A stretch of 64,000 nt of DNA, taken from Aldrovandia affinis (lineage: Eukaryota > Chordata > Actinopteri > Notacanthiformes > Halosauridae). Numbering within the stretch: position 1 is the stretch's first letter; every line of letters begins with the position of its first letter. Below are positions 1-13,000 of this stretch, in pieces. The position numbers were made by a program, and so were the translations under genes. Location of the stretch: assembly GCA_029706075.1 (NCBI GenBank), contig JAINUG010000489.1:62001-126000 (forward strand), read 5' to 3'. Below the pieces are notes generated by a model. The model ran no database searches. It had not been told where the DNA came from and saw only the letters and a program-made list of their open reading frames with translations.

Positions 1-1612
1 ATTAAGATTCTAAATATAAAATTAACATTAAATAAATAAATAAAATGAAATGTGAATATTTACTGTTAAAAAGGTAAAAGTTAAAGTTACATTATTTTGA
101 CGAGATATGAGATATTGCACTTCCAGATATTGCACATTTCCGAATTGCAGAGGCTCACTATGGCAGAAGTGTAGTACAGTTGGGAGTATAAACATACAAA
201 CAAAAGTGCAGTAGTAATGTAAACATATATGCAGTGTTCTGTTAGTGTACTGTAAGTGTAGGTGTTGCAATAATAATAATGACGATAACTGTCATGTTGT
301 CACGGGCGTACATTACATTAAAATGTGGTTATTTAGTAGACTCTCTTATCCAGAGCAACTTACAACAGTGCATACAAAAGAGGGTAGTCAACAAACAGCA
401 ACGAGTCCGAGACATCCGTACGTGAAGTACGTAATTACGTAATTTATCACATATCATTAAGTGCCATAGTAGGTGCAAGTGGAGTTTGAGGGTATAATCT
501 CTACACACCCACTCCACTGTTCCGAAGAAATTCACTCATGCTTGCAAAGAAAACGTATGCAAAAAACAGTTGAAATGTTTTTAAGTCTACAAGCTTTCTT
601 TAGGATTAAAGATGTACAAATAAAATAAAAGGCTGGTTTCTATTGCACCTCTCCACAGACTCAGGGGTGCTTGCAAAATCATACAGAAAAGAGAACATAT
701 TCTTGCCATTGCAGTTGACAGTTATATATGCCATTTAGCAGACGCTTTTATTCAAAGCGACTGCTATTGCCAGTTGCCATTGCAGTTGACAGTAGTAGTA
801 GTAGTAGTTGACAGAGACCAGTGTCTAACATCGAAAAGTTGGATATCACCTGGACAATATATATGGTAAAAAGGAAAGTGAACCTTGAGGTGAACATGCA
901 AGAGAACTGTTTCCAAACCTGATACAGAGTGACATGTGAGGAGTATGTCACCCCACCACATCCCTCAGAGTAGATGACTCAAGGGAGTGTTGTTAGCCAG
1001 ATCTATGTCACTGTTGCTCATAAAACACAGATGGATACACTCATGTTCTCCTGTGTTTTAAGTCACTCTGGATAAATTATTGTAATGTCATTTAATGTAA
1101 TGAAAAGGCAAAAGAGTCAACATTCCTGAGAAACATGAAGAAGAACAGTGGAGTGAAGCTTTGAGAGTCGTGTTCACTTGGAAAAATCAGGCACGACACA
1201 CTGCAGCCACATCGCCTCAACATTGTCTTGAGCACCACTCGGTGCAGAGAGGATTAAGTGAGTGTCCATGACAAAGAATGTGCACACTACAGACTGGCAT
1301 CGCAGCAGCACAGAACAAGTGCTTGGGCCACAACTGTTCTGTGAAAATAAGTATTTCTTTGTAACTGCTATGCTTATAACCGGTGAACAGTTCTTTAAAG
1401 GCCAATAATTCTAGTCTCTCTGTAGCGTTTTCTCTTGAACACACACATGTGTACAGGCACAGATGTAAAATCTTATTTGCTATACATTGTTTGACCAGAG
1501 GGAGGAGTACAATGTTAATTTCTCCATAATTTAGATTGGAATGTAAAATTTAGGAACTGTTTTAGATGGTAATAAAATAGTCAAAAAGAGATAGTGAGGG
1601 CAGTGGGAATAA
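1..1612. other. Non-coding, dusp10 downstream side, two copies of a fish repeat motif
   Basis: I see no gene here. Copies of the widespread motif (Ctcttatccagagc-acttaca type) occur near 330-365 and, degenerate, near 731-762. A short direct repeat (attgccagttg/attgcagttgacag) occurs near 705-790. The rest is AT-rich without recognisable structure. Confidence 0.4.
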
Positions 1613-1806
1613 GGTTCAATGGTGCACCAGGGGGCGGCGATTGGCTGTCCGCCCCAGGGAGGGGGGGGGGAAGCCGACGTGAAAAAGGTTACGGTATATC
1701 CCAGTCACTCTCACAGGCTGGGAAACCATTACTAGGGGGGGATTGATGTAAAAATAGCGGGTCCCTGGCAAATTGGGAGAAAATGGGATAAAATCAGAAA
1801 CAAACA
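1613..1806 (+). mobile_element. Truncated tRNA-derived SINE (family B)
   Basis: The segment keeps the body motif GGCGGCGATTGGCTGTCCGC and the tail aaattgggagaaaatgggataaaatc found in full copies elsewhere in the window, but lacks the tRNA-like head. A partial duplicate of its middle part (ggttatatatcccagt...ggctggg) follows at about 1847-1882. Confidence 0.6.
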
Positions 1807-1882
1807 AGTCGGAATAAACTAATGGTGCAACCTCTGTGCTAAAAAAAAAAGGTTATATATCCCAGTATCTGGCTGGGAACCA

Positions 1883-4800
1883 CCTAGTTCCCTGGTTGTA
1901 TATCCAATCGGACGTCGCGAGTAAGGATCACATGGGCCGCTGCTCCACCAACTGCTACTTCCTGCCAGTGCGCTATCGACAGTGCCAGTGAACTGAACTG
2001 TGCAATTATTTTATCCAGATAGATGATGGTGCAATATCGTCTCTCTCTCTCTCTTTCCCTCACTCTCTGTCTCTCTGTCTGTTTCCCTTTCTTATGTGCT
2101 CTGAATGCTGTAAGCAGCCACTTGGACAGAGCTGTGGAGCAGGCCTTGTGCTGCTGAATCCAGGGTATGACTGAGGCCCGTGTGCATAGCGAGGAATTCA
2201 TTTCAGCGGGGTAGAGGGTTGAGAAAATACAACAGATTATAGCCCAATAAGATTTGTTTTTTAGAACAAACAAATTGTTGATGGGGGTTGGCACGCAAAC
2301 AAATTGTTGACGGGGGAGGTTTAGTAGATTACATCATTTGATTATTAAATAGTCATTGTGCCATCAACTAGCCTTGCCTGATCAATAACGTTTGGTAATG
2401 ACTGCGCAGAACCAGCATTATTTTATATATCTGATATATGACTGGCCCTGACCTGTACTTGCACTAAACCTACATGCTACACTAGTTCCTGTATCATCAT
2501 CACACATGCAAGACTCAGTCAGGACACTGGATGGAGAACTTTCCATTGATTTCACCCCCCAAGGAGGATATTACCCCACATTACCCCCCAACCCAATATC
2601 ACCCCCCACCCCACACACATAGGGTATGTAATGGGGAGTGAGGAAGCATTGAATAGTCAATGGCAATCTGACAAGTGAATTGACTGTAACTGGCTGACAA
2701 TTTCCAAAACCAACACAGCTGGCTTGATTAGGATAGCTTGTGTGACAATAGCACTGCTTATGAATGTATTTCTGTAATTCCTGGTTTAGCCACTCTTTAT
2801 TGTTTTGTGGATACCTATTTTTATATATCTTATTATGTATTTTTATATACCTATTTTAAATATATACTTATATATATTGTGTAGATCTATGCCATATATA
2901 CATTGTCTTTAAGTAATATGAGTTTGAATTATATTCAAATTGCATTGTAAACTGTACTTTCTGTGTCATATCTTGTATTCACCCAAAATGTAAACAATCA
3001 CATCTGATAAAGTGACATTGTGTGTTTAAAAAATATATATTTAAAAATACTATATTTAGTTCATAGTTGTTTGACTTAACTAATAATAAAGGAAACTACG
3101 CCTGCGTGAAACCACACAGATATCAAGCAGGTCCCTTTGCAAAACATCCATTCGCACAAAAAACGAAAAAAATGCAGAGGTGATGTACAAAATTATTTTA
3201 ATAAACTATTCTGGTGATGCAGAATTCCCAGAAAGAAAACAGGGAAGACAATTTAAACATCAGCCAACTTCATGTCTGCTTTTTAAAGATGCTTTTTCTA
3301 CACAATTTTTGTTCAACAAGTACAGCATTCTTATCATATACATTAATTATTCGTCATTATTGTCATTATCATGGTTTCACAGCAGTGTCTCCGTTCTCTA
3401 ACACAGTGACATTTAGGGTAGGTCTGTTCAATTTTGCAAACAAACAAAACACCCTGCAGCCATTCATAAATATAAAAAAGGAAACACACTATGTGCGTAC
3501 AGGCATGTCAATATGGGGGGGGTGTCACATCACTGTGTTGTAATGTTACCGTTGAACAAGACCACACCAATCCAGTGGGAGCCTGGGCACATAGGAACAC
3601 GAGACCGGAATAGGGACACCAAAGCACAAAGCAGTGGACCTTGAACACAGACCGTGTCACATTTGGTGTCCTTTCTTGTGATTAGAGACCAGTTTAAGAC
3701 AAACTTGTCAGAACATTTTGGCGATCTCACACTGATGCAATGTTACTGCGATGCTGAGAGGACACACACTGCTGTGTTAGCTGGATAGAAAGGTGGGCCA
3801 AGAGGGTATCGCACAAGGGAGAGAAAAAGCAGTAAGGGGCCTTGCCATTTAAGCATAACATTTTGATTTAAATGGACATTTAATGACAATTCGTGGATAA
3901 TATCGTTGTCGGTTCATGTGTCCATTTAAATCAAACCATCAACCTTCCTTCTATTGCCATTTTGTCTGTGTTAAGATTTGGCACCAGCAATTGGATATCA
4001 AAAACTCAAGCGTTAATTACACAAATTGATATACATATAAATATGAATTGGTTCACACATTTACAGGGTGTCAGAACAATTTCACACATAGGTCTGTTTT
4101 TTTTATCAGCTTTTTCATGTGCAAAACAGAGCTGGAAGAGACTTTGATTTAAACCAGGAAACGTTAAACTCCAAAATTCGTATTGAATATCCACATAACA
4201 GAAGTATGTATATTGAGATACCACAGTTTGCCCTCAAATACTTGTGTTCCAATTGAAGATTCATTAACCCCTGCAACCATTAAGTAACAATTGAATGCAC
4301 ATACAAGTGACTAAACAATCTCTTGAATAACAGAACTATTAAAAAGTGCTAATTCTGTATATGTTTCCTAACGTACCCAGAATAGAATCACAGGGAAAAT
4401 GTAAACACCTATGAAGGCAGAGTATTTAACAGTGTCCATATGTACCATGATCTGGGCTAAATCATACATATGCAATGGTCAAACTGCTATTTTATATTTC
4501 AGTCACAAAACTAAACAATGTCTGTGCCATTCAAATGCATATATTTTTAGTGGATGCTACTTTGGTTTGAAAGACACGGTTTTACTCAGATTTACACTCA
4601 AGGCAATCTCCGTTTTCTGTTTCCATACAGAGGGGCAGCTCAAAGCAACATGGCAGTTTCAGTTCATAATGAAAGACAGACTGAACATAAAATATCCATT
4701 AGATTATTTTTCACAAGTGCAAAAATGTCTTCTTTTTCACCCACCGCTGTCACCTGTCAATATTGAGTTTTTGTTTTGCTCCAGTTACAGATTTCACTTA

Positions 4801-6501
4801 TTAATATATATCCTCGGTTGTATATCCTGGCCACAGATCCAGTGTAACTTGATTTCACTGTTTCAGTTAAGCCGTTACTGCCAGCCAACATAGAACATGC
4901 TCTCAAGATTATTCTGACATTCAGGACTTTTGAGTCTCACACAATTCAGCCATTTCACATGCTGTTACACCACACCTGTAGTTTCTCACACATTATTAAT
5001 CTAAATACAGTTTCCATTTGCTTAGGGTAACCAAATGTCCAGGATATTGTAAATGTGTCTTACATGGTAACATAAGTAGTATATGGAAAAAACTTTTCTG
5101 AGAATAAATATGCATTAGAGCACTCCCCATCAACTGAACAATATCATCCACTACCCCTTCCCCCTCTGTCAAATCTCACTCTTTGTCTCCTCTCCAATTT
5201 GGAGAGCTCTGCATTATATTTCAGAAATGTTGTGAGAGCAATATGCATTAATTAGGGTATATAGAAGACACCGTGTATATGTACATTTCTGTAACAAATT
5301 GTAAGTGCTCTCCATCTCATTGACTTGAGTCTGTTCATTTAACTGAAACAGTCATTTTCCAACAGTATTTGAACAAATCACGAAACCAAAACTGTGCTGT
5401 TGCGGTAGGAGAGGAAAATGCAGTCCAGAATTTTGTAAAGAATGTAGAAATTTACCAGGGTTCAGTAAAGTAACAGCAATATCTGCAAGAACGAACCAAC
5501 TCCAAATCCAGCTTCAGCCCAACCCCAAATCCAGCTCCACCTGAGAGAGAGTGAGATTTGTGAGAACAACATTATGTTGGAAGAGTTTTTCCTTCTGAAT
5601 TTTTTTCCTTCCAATTATTTTGAAAGAACGTAAAATAGAGATGCATAGTATTGGAGAAGAAACATCACAAGTGAAGCAACGGTGTATAAGAGAAAATAGA
5701 AGATGGGAAGGACGGAGAGGAGAGAATTAAAAAAGCACAGTGGATGTCACGTGAAGTAGTTTTGTTTTGTTTTGTCACGGGAAGTGCGGGCATGTTGTCC
5801 CCTAAAATATCCCACCTTATCTCCATCCATCAAATATCATTGATACTTTCCTTTCATTGCTAGTCAAGAATATAATTCAAATCACTTATATTTTACAGCA
5901 TTCAGGCCATTTGTCTAATCCTGAGTTTCAACAGTATAATTCCGGCTCAGAATACTTCTTCTATATAAAAAAATGCATAAACTCACAATAATACAATGGT
6001 TTCTCTAGATCAAGGGCATATCAATGAAGGTCAAAAAAGATAAAACAATGAAAGTGAAGGATGAGAGAAGAAGATTAACCACAGTTGGATATGGCAAGAA
6101 GGAGAGACAAACCAAAAACAGAAAAAAACAGACAGCCATACAGGTAGTCACGTAGCAGAGGATTTCACAGTCTTTCCATGGTCAACAAAGAAAAATACTA
6201 GTTTGAATCATTTCCTCCTCTTTGACCTTTGCATTTTGTCTCTTTTCAGAAGCTCTCTTAATCTGTCCTCTTCAATATTTACTTGCCTGTTTAATCAAAG
6301 CACTCTTTCTCGTCATCATTTGTCTTCAAAAAATATATTTCTATATATCTCAGGGAGGCAGATTTTATAGGAGGAAAACATCACCTACCCCCACAAATAC
6401 AATATCAAATAAACCAAAATAATTAAATCAATCAACAAATGAACTCCAAAATAAAAAATAAATAGTATATAACAACATATATGTATATATATATATATAT
6501 A

Positions 6502-6568
<67 letters not shown>

Positions 6569-7678
6569 ATAGATATATAGAAGTATATAGAATATATATA
6601 CATATATTCTATATAGAAATATATAGAAGTCTAGGAAACACCTAAATTCATGATAAATAAATATTTTTTTTATCATTCATATCTCTTTCCACATATAATC
6701 ATTTCCGTTCATTGTCCTATTAAATCCTGTTGCCTCTTTGTCAGTTCGGTTCATAAGAGTCCACTTCGATCAGTTCTGCTTCGTTTAAACCTCTCCATGG
6801 TGGGTTTTTACATGTGAAGCATTGACTAAATCAACTTTGACCAGTGCTGGCTCCACTGCTGGATCCTCAGCTTGCAGTTTTATTGCACATCTCCCCAACA
6901 TACTGACATTCCCAGTTCACTGGGGGCTCCGTCATTAAAAAGAAACCTCCAAAACCCCCAATTAGACATCAGTACAATTACCATAGTTTCGCTCAGTACA
7001 CAGAACTCAGAGCAGTATGGCACTTTGCTATTTGTGTCTTCAGCGTAGTATATCTGCATCGTATGGAATGTGTATCTGTACTTGACAGCTGCGTGTGTCT
7101 GTTTGGCATGTTCTACATTAATATGCTAATAGACTTTACTATAAGGATTATCAGAACTATATCAATAAGTAGGATTATTATTATTTTTCCTAATTAAAAA
7201 CTTGGCACTTTAACATTTAAAGTCAGGACCAATGAATACACTTTATCCAGCTGTGATTTTACCCAGCAAATTCCCTTCCCAAACTGTTTGGACAAAAGAT
7301 TTCCACCACATTTCCACTGACTGTTGGTAAGACATGGCCACGTGTAACCTTTTCTTTTCACTCCCCTATATCTCTAATTCATTTATTTCTTTATCTTCTT
7401 TCCCCCTCTCCCTCCCTCTATCTGTAATCAATACAGAATTAGGTTAATTCCATTACTGTCAGCATCCTCTCCCTCCCTTCTCGTTCTAACATCTATTCTA
7501 TCCGATTGATCTTTCCTCCCCCCTTTCCATTTATTTTCCCTCTCTCCGTCACACCGCCATAGTGTAAATGAAGAGATGTCTCCCACATTTATTAGTCTAT
7601 ATCCCCAAGCCCCACCCACCTGCCCCCATCCTGTGTCCCCTTAATGCCCCATCCCACCTGCCCCCCCCACCCTCCTCC
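1883..7678. other. dusp10 downstream region / possible long 3' UTR
   Basis: I see no coding exon here. The minus strand just below the stop codon (7678) must contain the dusp10 3' UTR. A minus-strand ATTAAA (plus-strand 3197-3202) is one distant candidate poly(A) signal, but its use is unproven. A C-rich tract of CACCCCCC-type blocks lies at 2558-2620. An AT/GA microsatellite is listed separately. Confidence 0.35.
6485..6564. repeat. (AT)n followed by (GA)n microsatellite
   Basis: About 50 bases of interrupted AT repeat run directly into about 14 GA units. Confidence 0.95.
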
Positions 7679-7944
7679 TCAGACCTGTGTCTCCAGGCCA
7701 CTCAGTTTGGGGGTAAGGATCCGAGGGGTGACACCAGAGTTCAGGTCTCTCTCAAACTCCAGCAGCTGGCCCATAAAGTTCAGGTTGGGCGAGACCACGG
7801 GCCGCCGGCTCCTCACATACTTGTAGGAGTCCATCATGGTCATGAGGGTGTGCTTCATCAGGTAGGCGATGACAATGGTGGCCGACCGGGACACGCCTGC
7901 CTGGCAGTGGACCAGCACCCCCTGCCCGCTCTGGTGCGCCTCCT
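7679..7944 (-). CDS. dusp10: dusp10 last coding exon: catalytic loop and C-terminus
   Basis: The acceptor is cactgcag (AG at 7946-7945) and the TGA stop is at 7681-7679. The exon begins with the second and third bases of a Glu codon split with the previous exon, giving [18 protein letters not shown]. It holds the Cys-X5-Arg phosphate loop (Cys839, Arg845), the [14 protein letters not shown] segment shared by MAP-kinase phosphatases, and the DUSP10-type C-terminus. It shows no frame damage, so the catalytic half appears functional. Confidence 0.95.
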
Positions 7945-9993
7945 CTGCAGTGGGAGAAAGAACAACGTCCCGTCAATGAAAATGATCTCAATTTCAGTCT
8001 CCACTTTACACATGGTTTGTTTGGATTAAATGCTCCTACTCTTTTTCTGTCTGGATACTTTTTACTTTCTATGACAGAAGAACAGGTAGATGAATCAACT
8101 AATGGCAACAAAAGTAAGCAAATAACTTATTCAAATGGCTGTCCTAATGAAAATGCAGTCACATGGGGCATAAAGCTTTCATTGTTATTGCCATCCCTTG
8201 TTCTAATGCGATTTTAGAATTTGCTATCTCTGTACATCCACTTCCACCCACTTCCATCTCTCTCTCTCGTCTTCTTTTATAAAGTGGTTTATTTACTTCC
8301 CATAACATCTGTTTCATTACTATTAGCATGGAAGATATGAAAGATGGCTGGATTTTTTTTCTGTCTTCCTCTCCCTGGCCATTGTTATATTTCCCATCTT
8401 TCCCCTACTCTGTCTTTCTCTCCTCATGATCTCCCTTCTGGTTGATGTCAGCCCACAGATCGATTACTACCATAACCAAAAGGAGGGATCTCTCTACACC
8501 AGGGTTACTCAAATCTGGCCACACAAATCCAGATCCGGTCCTGGTTTTCCTTTCTTGCAGGTAGTTAATTGAACAATTAGTGCAAATGATTGGCCAGAGT
8601 GTCTTCACACCTGACTCCCAGGTAAAGGGAGTGTGGAAAAGCAGTTTAGATTTGAGTAACCCTGCTCTAGATTGTGAAACATCTTAGCAAAATCCCATGT
8701 ATTTAATTTTTTACCTCTTGCATATTTAAGCTCTTACCTCTTGTAAATCGCTCTGGATAAGAGTGTCTGCTAAATGCCAAAAATATAAAAAATGTAGGAG
8801 GTGGCGGGAGAAGTAGGACAGACACAATAAAATAGATTTGATCACTCACACTCACCAGACACAAAACAAAAAATAAACATAATTCACTAACACAAAATGT
8901 CACTACTGTCATTGCTGCCAGATCCATGAGACAAAAATAGCTGGCTTTGAAAAAGCAGCCCAATTTACTGTGGTGGCCACGGACTTGGAAAAAACAGGAT
9001 CAAAGTATATATGCATATGTACCAACATTCTGTAAAAGACTTGGCAAAGAAATGTGCAGTCTCCACTGCCCCCATACTACAGCACTCACCGATGAACTCA
9101 AACACCTCCTCAAAGTACTGCCGGAGGTTCTGTTTGCTGCTGTCTGTGGCTGGCAACCGCTTGTATCGGACCAAGCCAGTGGCCAGGTGGTAGAGGGGCA
9201 GGTGTGTGGTGACGTTGACCACAAAAGTGATGTTGAGGCGAAGCAGCAGCTCCAGGTCTTGAGCGTCCCTCTCGTTCCCGAGGAAGAGGAAGGGCAGGAT
9301 AGGGCTGAGCACAGCATTTTCGATGTCAGGGGTCATCGCGCCCTCGTCCAACGGGGAGGTGGGGAGCGAGGAGGGCAGCGGGAGCAAAAGGGGAGGGTCA
9401 GAGGGGTACGCTATAGGGTGGAGAAGAGGGGGGGAAACATTTTCATTAGAAACATGTGAGCAATTCCATGTATATAGAAAAAAGGACCACTTCTACTTTC
9501 TAGTGATTGTCAGTGAAAGAGACAGACAGAGTGAGAAACATAGATTTTTTAGAGTAGAACTAAATGCCCCAAGAATAAATTTTTGTTAGAAATAAAAAAG
9601 AAAATAAAAAAGCCTTATTTTACTGAGAACAGTGTACAATATTTTAAGTTATTATGGGAGAGCTTTGGGCAAAAGGGCTCAGCGGGGAACGTAGGCAAAA
9701 GGAGTCATGAAAAGGGGATTGGAAAACAAAACTAAATTGCTGATCGTAGATCTGGGCTTTGCCGCTTTTAAACGAGAAAGCAGCTTAATCTTCCACTGTC
9801 AGCCTTTAATGTCAGCGACCTCTTTTCCAGAGAAAACCAAAATTAATTCACTTTTTATCCTGCTTCTTATCACCTTCATTCACATTCCCATCCCATCTTT
9901 TTTTCTCTCTTTTTTCCAGGGCCACGGTTATAATTACCCACTCATTATCCCCAGGCTCCCATAACAGACCGAACATTACAATAACATTATATA

Positions 9994-10033
<40 letters not shown>

Positions 10034-13000
10034 AGGGGGGCTTTTAAGCCAGGACATTTAAAGAGAGGATGTGGAGGGGAAGGACAAAGTAACGTAGATG
10101 AAGAAAGAACAGACAGAATGAACAGAAACAGCATTTAGACACAAGTCTGGTCTTGGAGATAAAAATGGCCTTTTAAATGGTTGGCTCAATTGTTAGGTTA
10201 AGTCAAGTGACGTAATCGTATGGCGGCTGAAAAAGCTGCAGGGCACAGAGGATACAAAAGGATCAGGAGATAAATTCATAAACAATTCAGTGTTAAAATT
10301 AGCACTTTTTTCCCCTTTTTCCCCCACTGTTGGTGTCCAATTATACCCCCCTCTCTTTTTTGCGCCAATCATCCCCTCCCTCGTATGAGAACTCGGTGCC
10401 ATAGTCCGGCCAGTAGCAGAACGCTGTACTGCCTCCTTCAAGCCAGTACCCACCTAAGCCAAAGCCTGTCACTGATGTACAGGACCACTCAGATATGCAG
10501 CCAGTTTTTCCTACGGCTTTTATCCCTCCCCTCAGGGGCGGGCAGCTAATTGCCACCTCCTGGCGGCACTCCCAGCCATAGCGAAACCGGCACCACCGGT
10601 GGAATCGAACCCCGGTTGCCGTGGCTGGCGTTGAACATTCTTACCATGCGGGAGGCCTTTAAAGCCTTTTAAATCTTAAAAATCTTTCCTGTAAAACTGC
10701 AAAAAGGAGTATAAATGAGAACTTGAGGGTACTTTCGAAGAGTTGAGAGTCTTAAAAATGACTGCTCTTGGTCATAAATGACCATAATAAGCTCACAGTT
10801 TTCATCCAAGGTGGATTCAAGGTATATTATGACAATGAATTAATAGGAATATGCTGATTAGATCAAGCAGGGATCGTTTATGACTGATTTAATTAAAACA
10901 TCAGTCACATTACTCTGATGCAAATAAATAATGCCATCACTCCTGAATTGAAAGTGGTGATAACAAACTGTATTACTTAGGAAATATGCAGCTGACCCAT
11001 GTGGGCTCATTTTGATATTATCCACAGCTAAATTATCCACAGCTACTACACAGAAGTGCTTACCTTTCCCGTTTCTCTCATCCTGCTCTCTGTTGAGGGA
11101 GTTTAGGACCAAGTGAAGTGACTGTGCTGAAGGCAGGGAATGAGGGGACACGGAGGGTCCACGCTCCCTCCCCCTGGCCTTAGGCTTGGTGAGGGTGGTG
11201 TGGGTTGATGGCAGAGAAGAGAAGAGGGGTGGGGAGTGGGAAGAAGTGGAACAGGGGAGTGTTGTTTTGCCATTCAGCCCGTTAGGCTCTCCACCTCTGG
11301 GCTCTTCCCCCTTGGCCCAGAGCCTCTTGAGTGACTCTCGGCCGGTGTCCCGTCCAGCACCTGACCCAATGAAGTCAAGCACGGCCATCTTGCCCTGCTG
11401 GAGCTGACGCCGGCCAGCGTGGTCTGTTAGCTGGGAGCGGGTGAACTCCAGCAGGTTCCTGCAGTCCAGGATGACAGGGCCGGTCCCGTCACCTCCATTC
11501 TGCCCCTGGCTCTCGCAAGCGTTGCCAGCCCCCGGCCCTGACCCACTGTACTTGTGATTCTGCTGGGCTTTGGAGCGGGTCATCTTCCTTGCCAGCTCCT
11601 CTGGCCAGATCGTGCGTACGCTATAGTCGTCATCATCAGCTAAGAAGACTCCAGCCGCATGCGACCCTCTGCCCACACCACCTGCATCCCGGCCTGCCCC
11701 GGACCCCTTCCCGTGACAGGCGTTGTAGGTGATCACGATGGGGTCACTGCTGCAGTAGCTGCAGCTGGAGCTGCCTGTCTGGATTACCTTTTGGTTACAG
11801 CCCCCCACGCAACTCTGGAGGGCACGCAGGGGGGCGGACGAGGAGAGGGGTGCACAGGGGAGGCACCCTGCAACAAGTTTCTTGCGGAGGACAGCTGGGC
11901 TCTCAAAGTCTGTTCCTCCACCGGAACAAGACACGCAGCTCAGGGGCTTCAACAACCCCACCCTGCAGTCAGATGCCGTGCTGTTAGACGAGGAGGTGTT
12001 GGTGGTAGACGAGGTGGACAGGCAGCCTCCTAGGGTTTTGAGCCCTGTGGCTCTGGAGGTGGTCCCTCGTCCGCCTCCGCCACCAGCTCCGCTGCTGCTG
12101 CTCTTGCCATGGCACCCGGCAGACCGCCCCCCTCCACCGCAGCGGACGAGCCTCCAGCAGCCACAGTTAAAGGGGTGGGAGAGGTTGAGGGTGCAGGGGC
12201 GATCGGGGCTGGGGAAGCCGCCCCCTCTCGAGGAGCTGCGGGAGCTGGGAGGGCCGTGCCGAGGAGGTCGTTCCCGACTGCGGGACGGGCGGGGCTGGCC
12301 GAGCTGGTGGTGGAACGGTGGCGGGAGCTGTGAAGAGAAGGGCAACAGAGCAGCATAGCGGTGATTGAGGACTGATGCGTGAGGTGCGTTGGTGGAGCAC
12401 TGCTGGCGGGCAGTGCAGTGGGGGTTGGAAGTTTGGTGGGTTGGTCCCAGTTTGGAGTTCTCTTTGTTACCCGTGCAGGGCGCATCCCAGAGGGCCTGGG
12501 AGGAATGGTTGGCTATGGTGGTCTGGAGAGGCACGTCTTGGTCTCTTTCCTTCCCGAACTTCAGATGTTGTCCTTGAGCTGGAACAAGCCCCAGGACCCC
12601 CCCTGGAGACACAGACAGCTGGTTTGGATGGTGGCTACTGGTCTTGTTCTTGTTCTGGGGATGATTCTGGAGCTGCTGAACTGCCCCTCTGTCTTTTCCT
12701 AAAGTGCCCCCAGAATTCCTGTCCCCCTGTCCCAGATCCAGGTGCAAAGATACTTTCTTCTCCCTGCTTCCTTTCACACTCCCACTGTGGCTCAAGTTGC
12801 TTCCATGCCCTTTCCCTGGAATGGTTCCCCTGGTCCCTCCCCTTGCACCCAGGGAGAGCTTAATATCTATTGTGTGTGTGTGCTTGTGTCCGGGCCCCAA
12901 GGTCACAGTTCCATCGCTGTGCCGACTGTGACTAACGGTGTCACCATTGCCACCGACAGCTGGCCCCCTCTCCCCCTTGGTTTTCCTTGAATGGGGGGAC

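Larger units (their letters stand above)
9411..11063 (-). other. dusp10: dusp10 intron between first and second coding exons
   Basis: This GT-AG intron contains a GA microsatellite (9996-10030) and a minus-oriented family-B SINE (about 10300-10655). I looked for a missing rhodanese exon on the minus strand and found none convincing. Confidence 0.8.

Noticed and set aside
10690-10860. Minus-strand open frame of about 57 codons containing [12 protein letters not shown], considered as a missing dusp10 rhodanese exon
   Set aside because: The order of motifs does not fit DUSP10, there is no matching GT donor in the required phase, and the similarity to the rhodanese VYD segment is only a few residues.
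11882-12863. Long open frames on the plus strand opposite dusp10 exon 2
   Set aside because: They are Pro/Gly/Arg-rich shadows of the GC-rich dusp10 coding strand. No known domains or plausible splice context.
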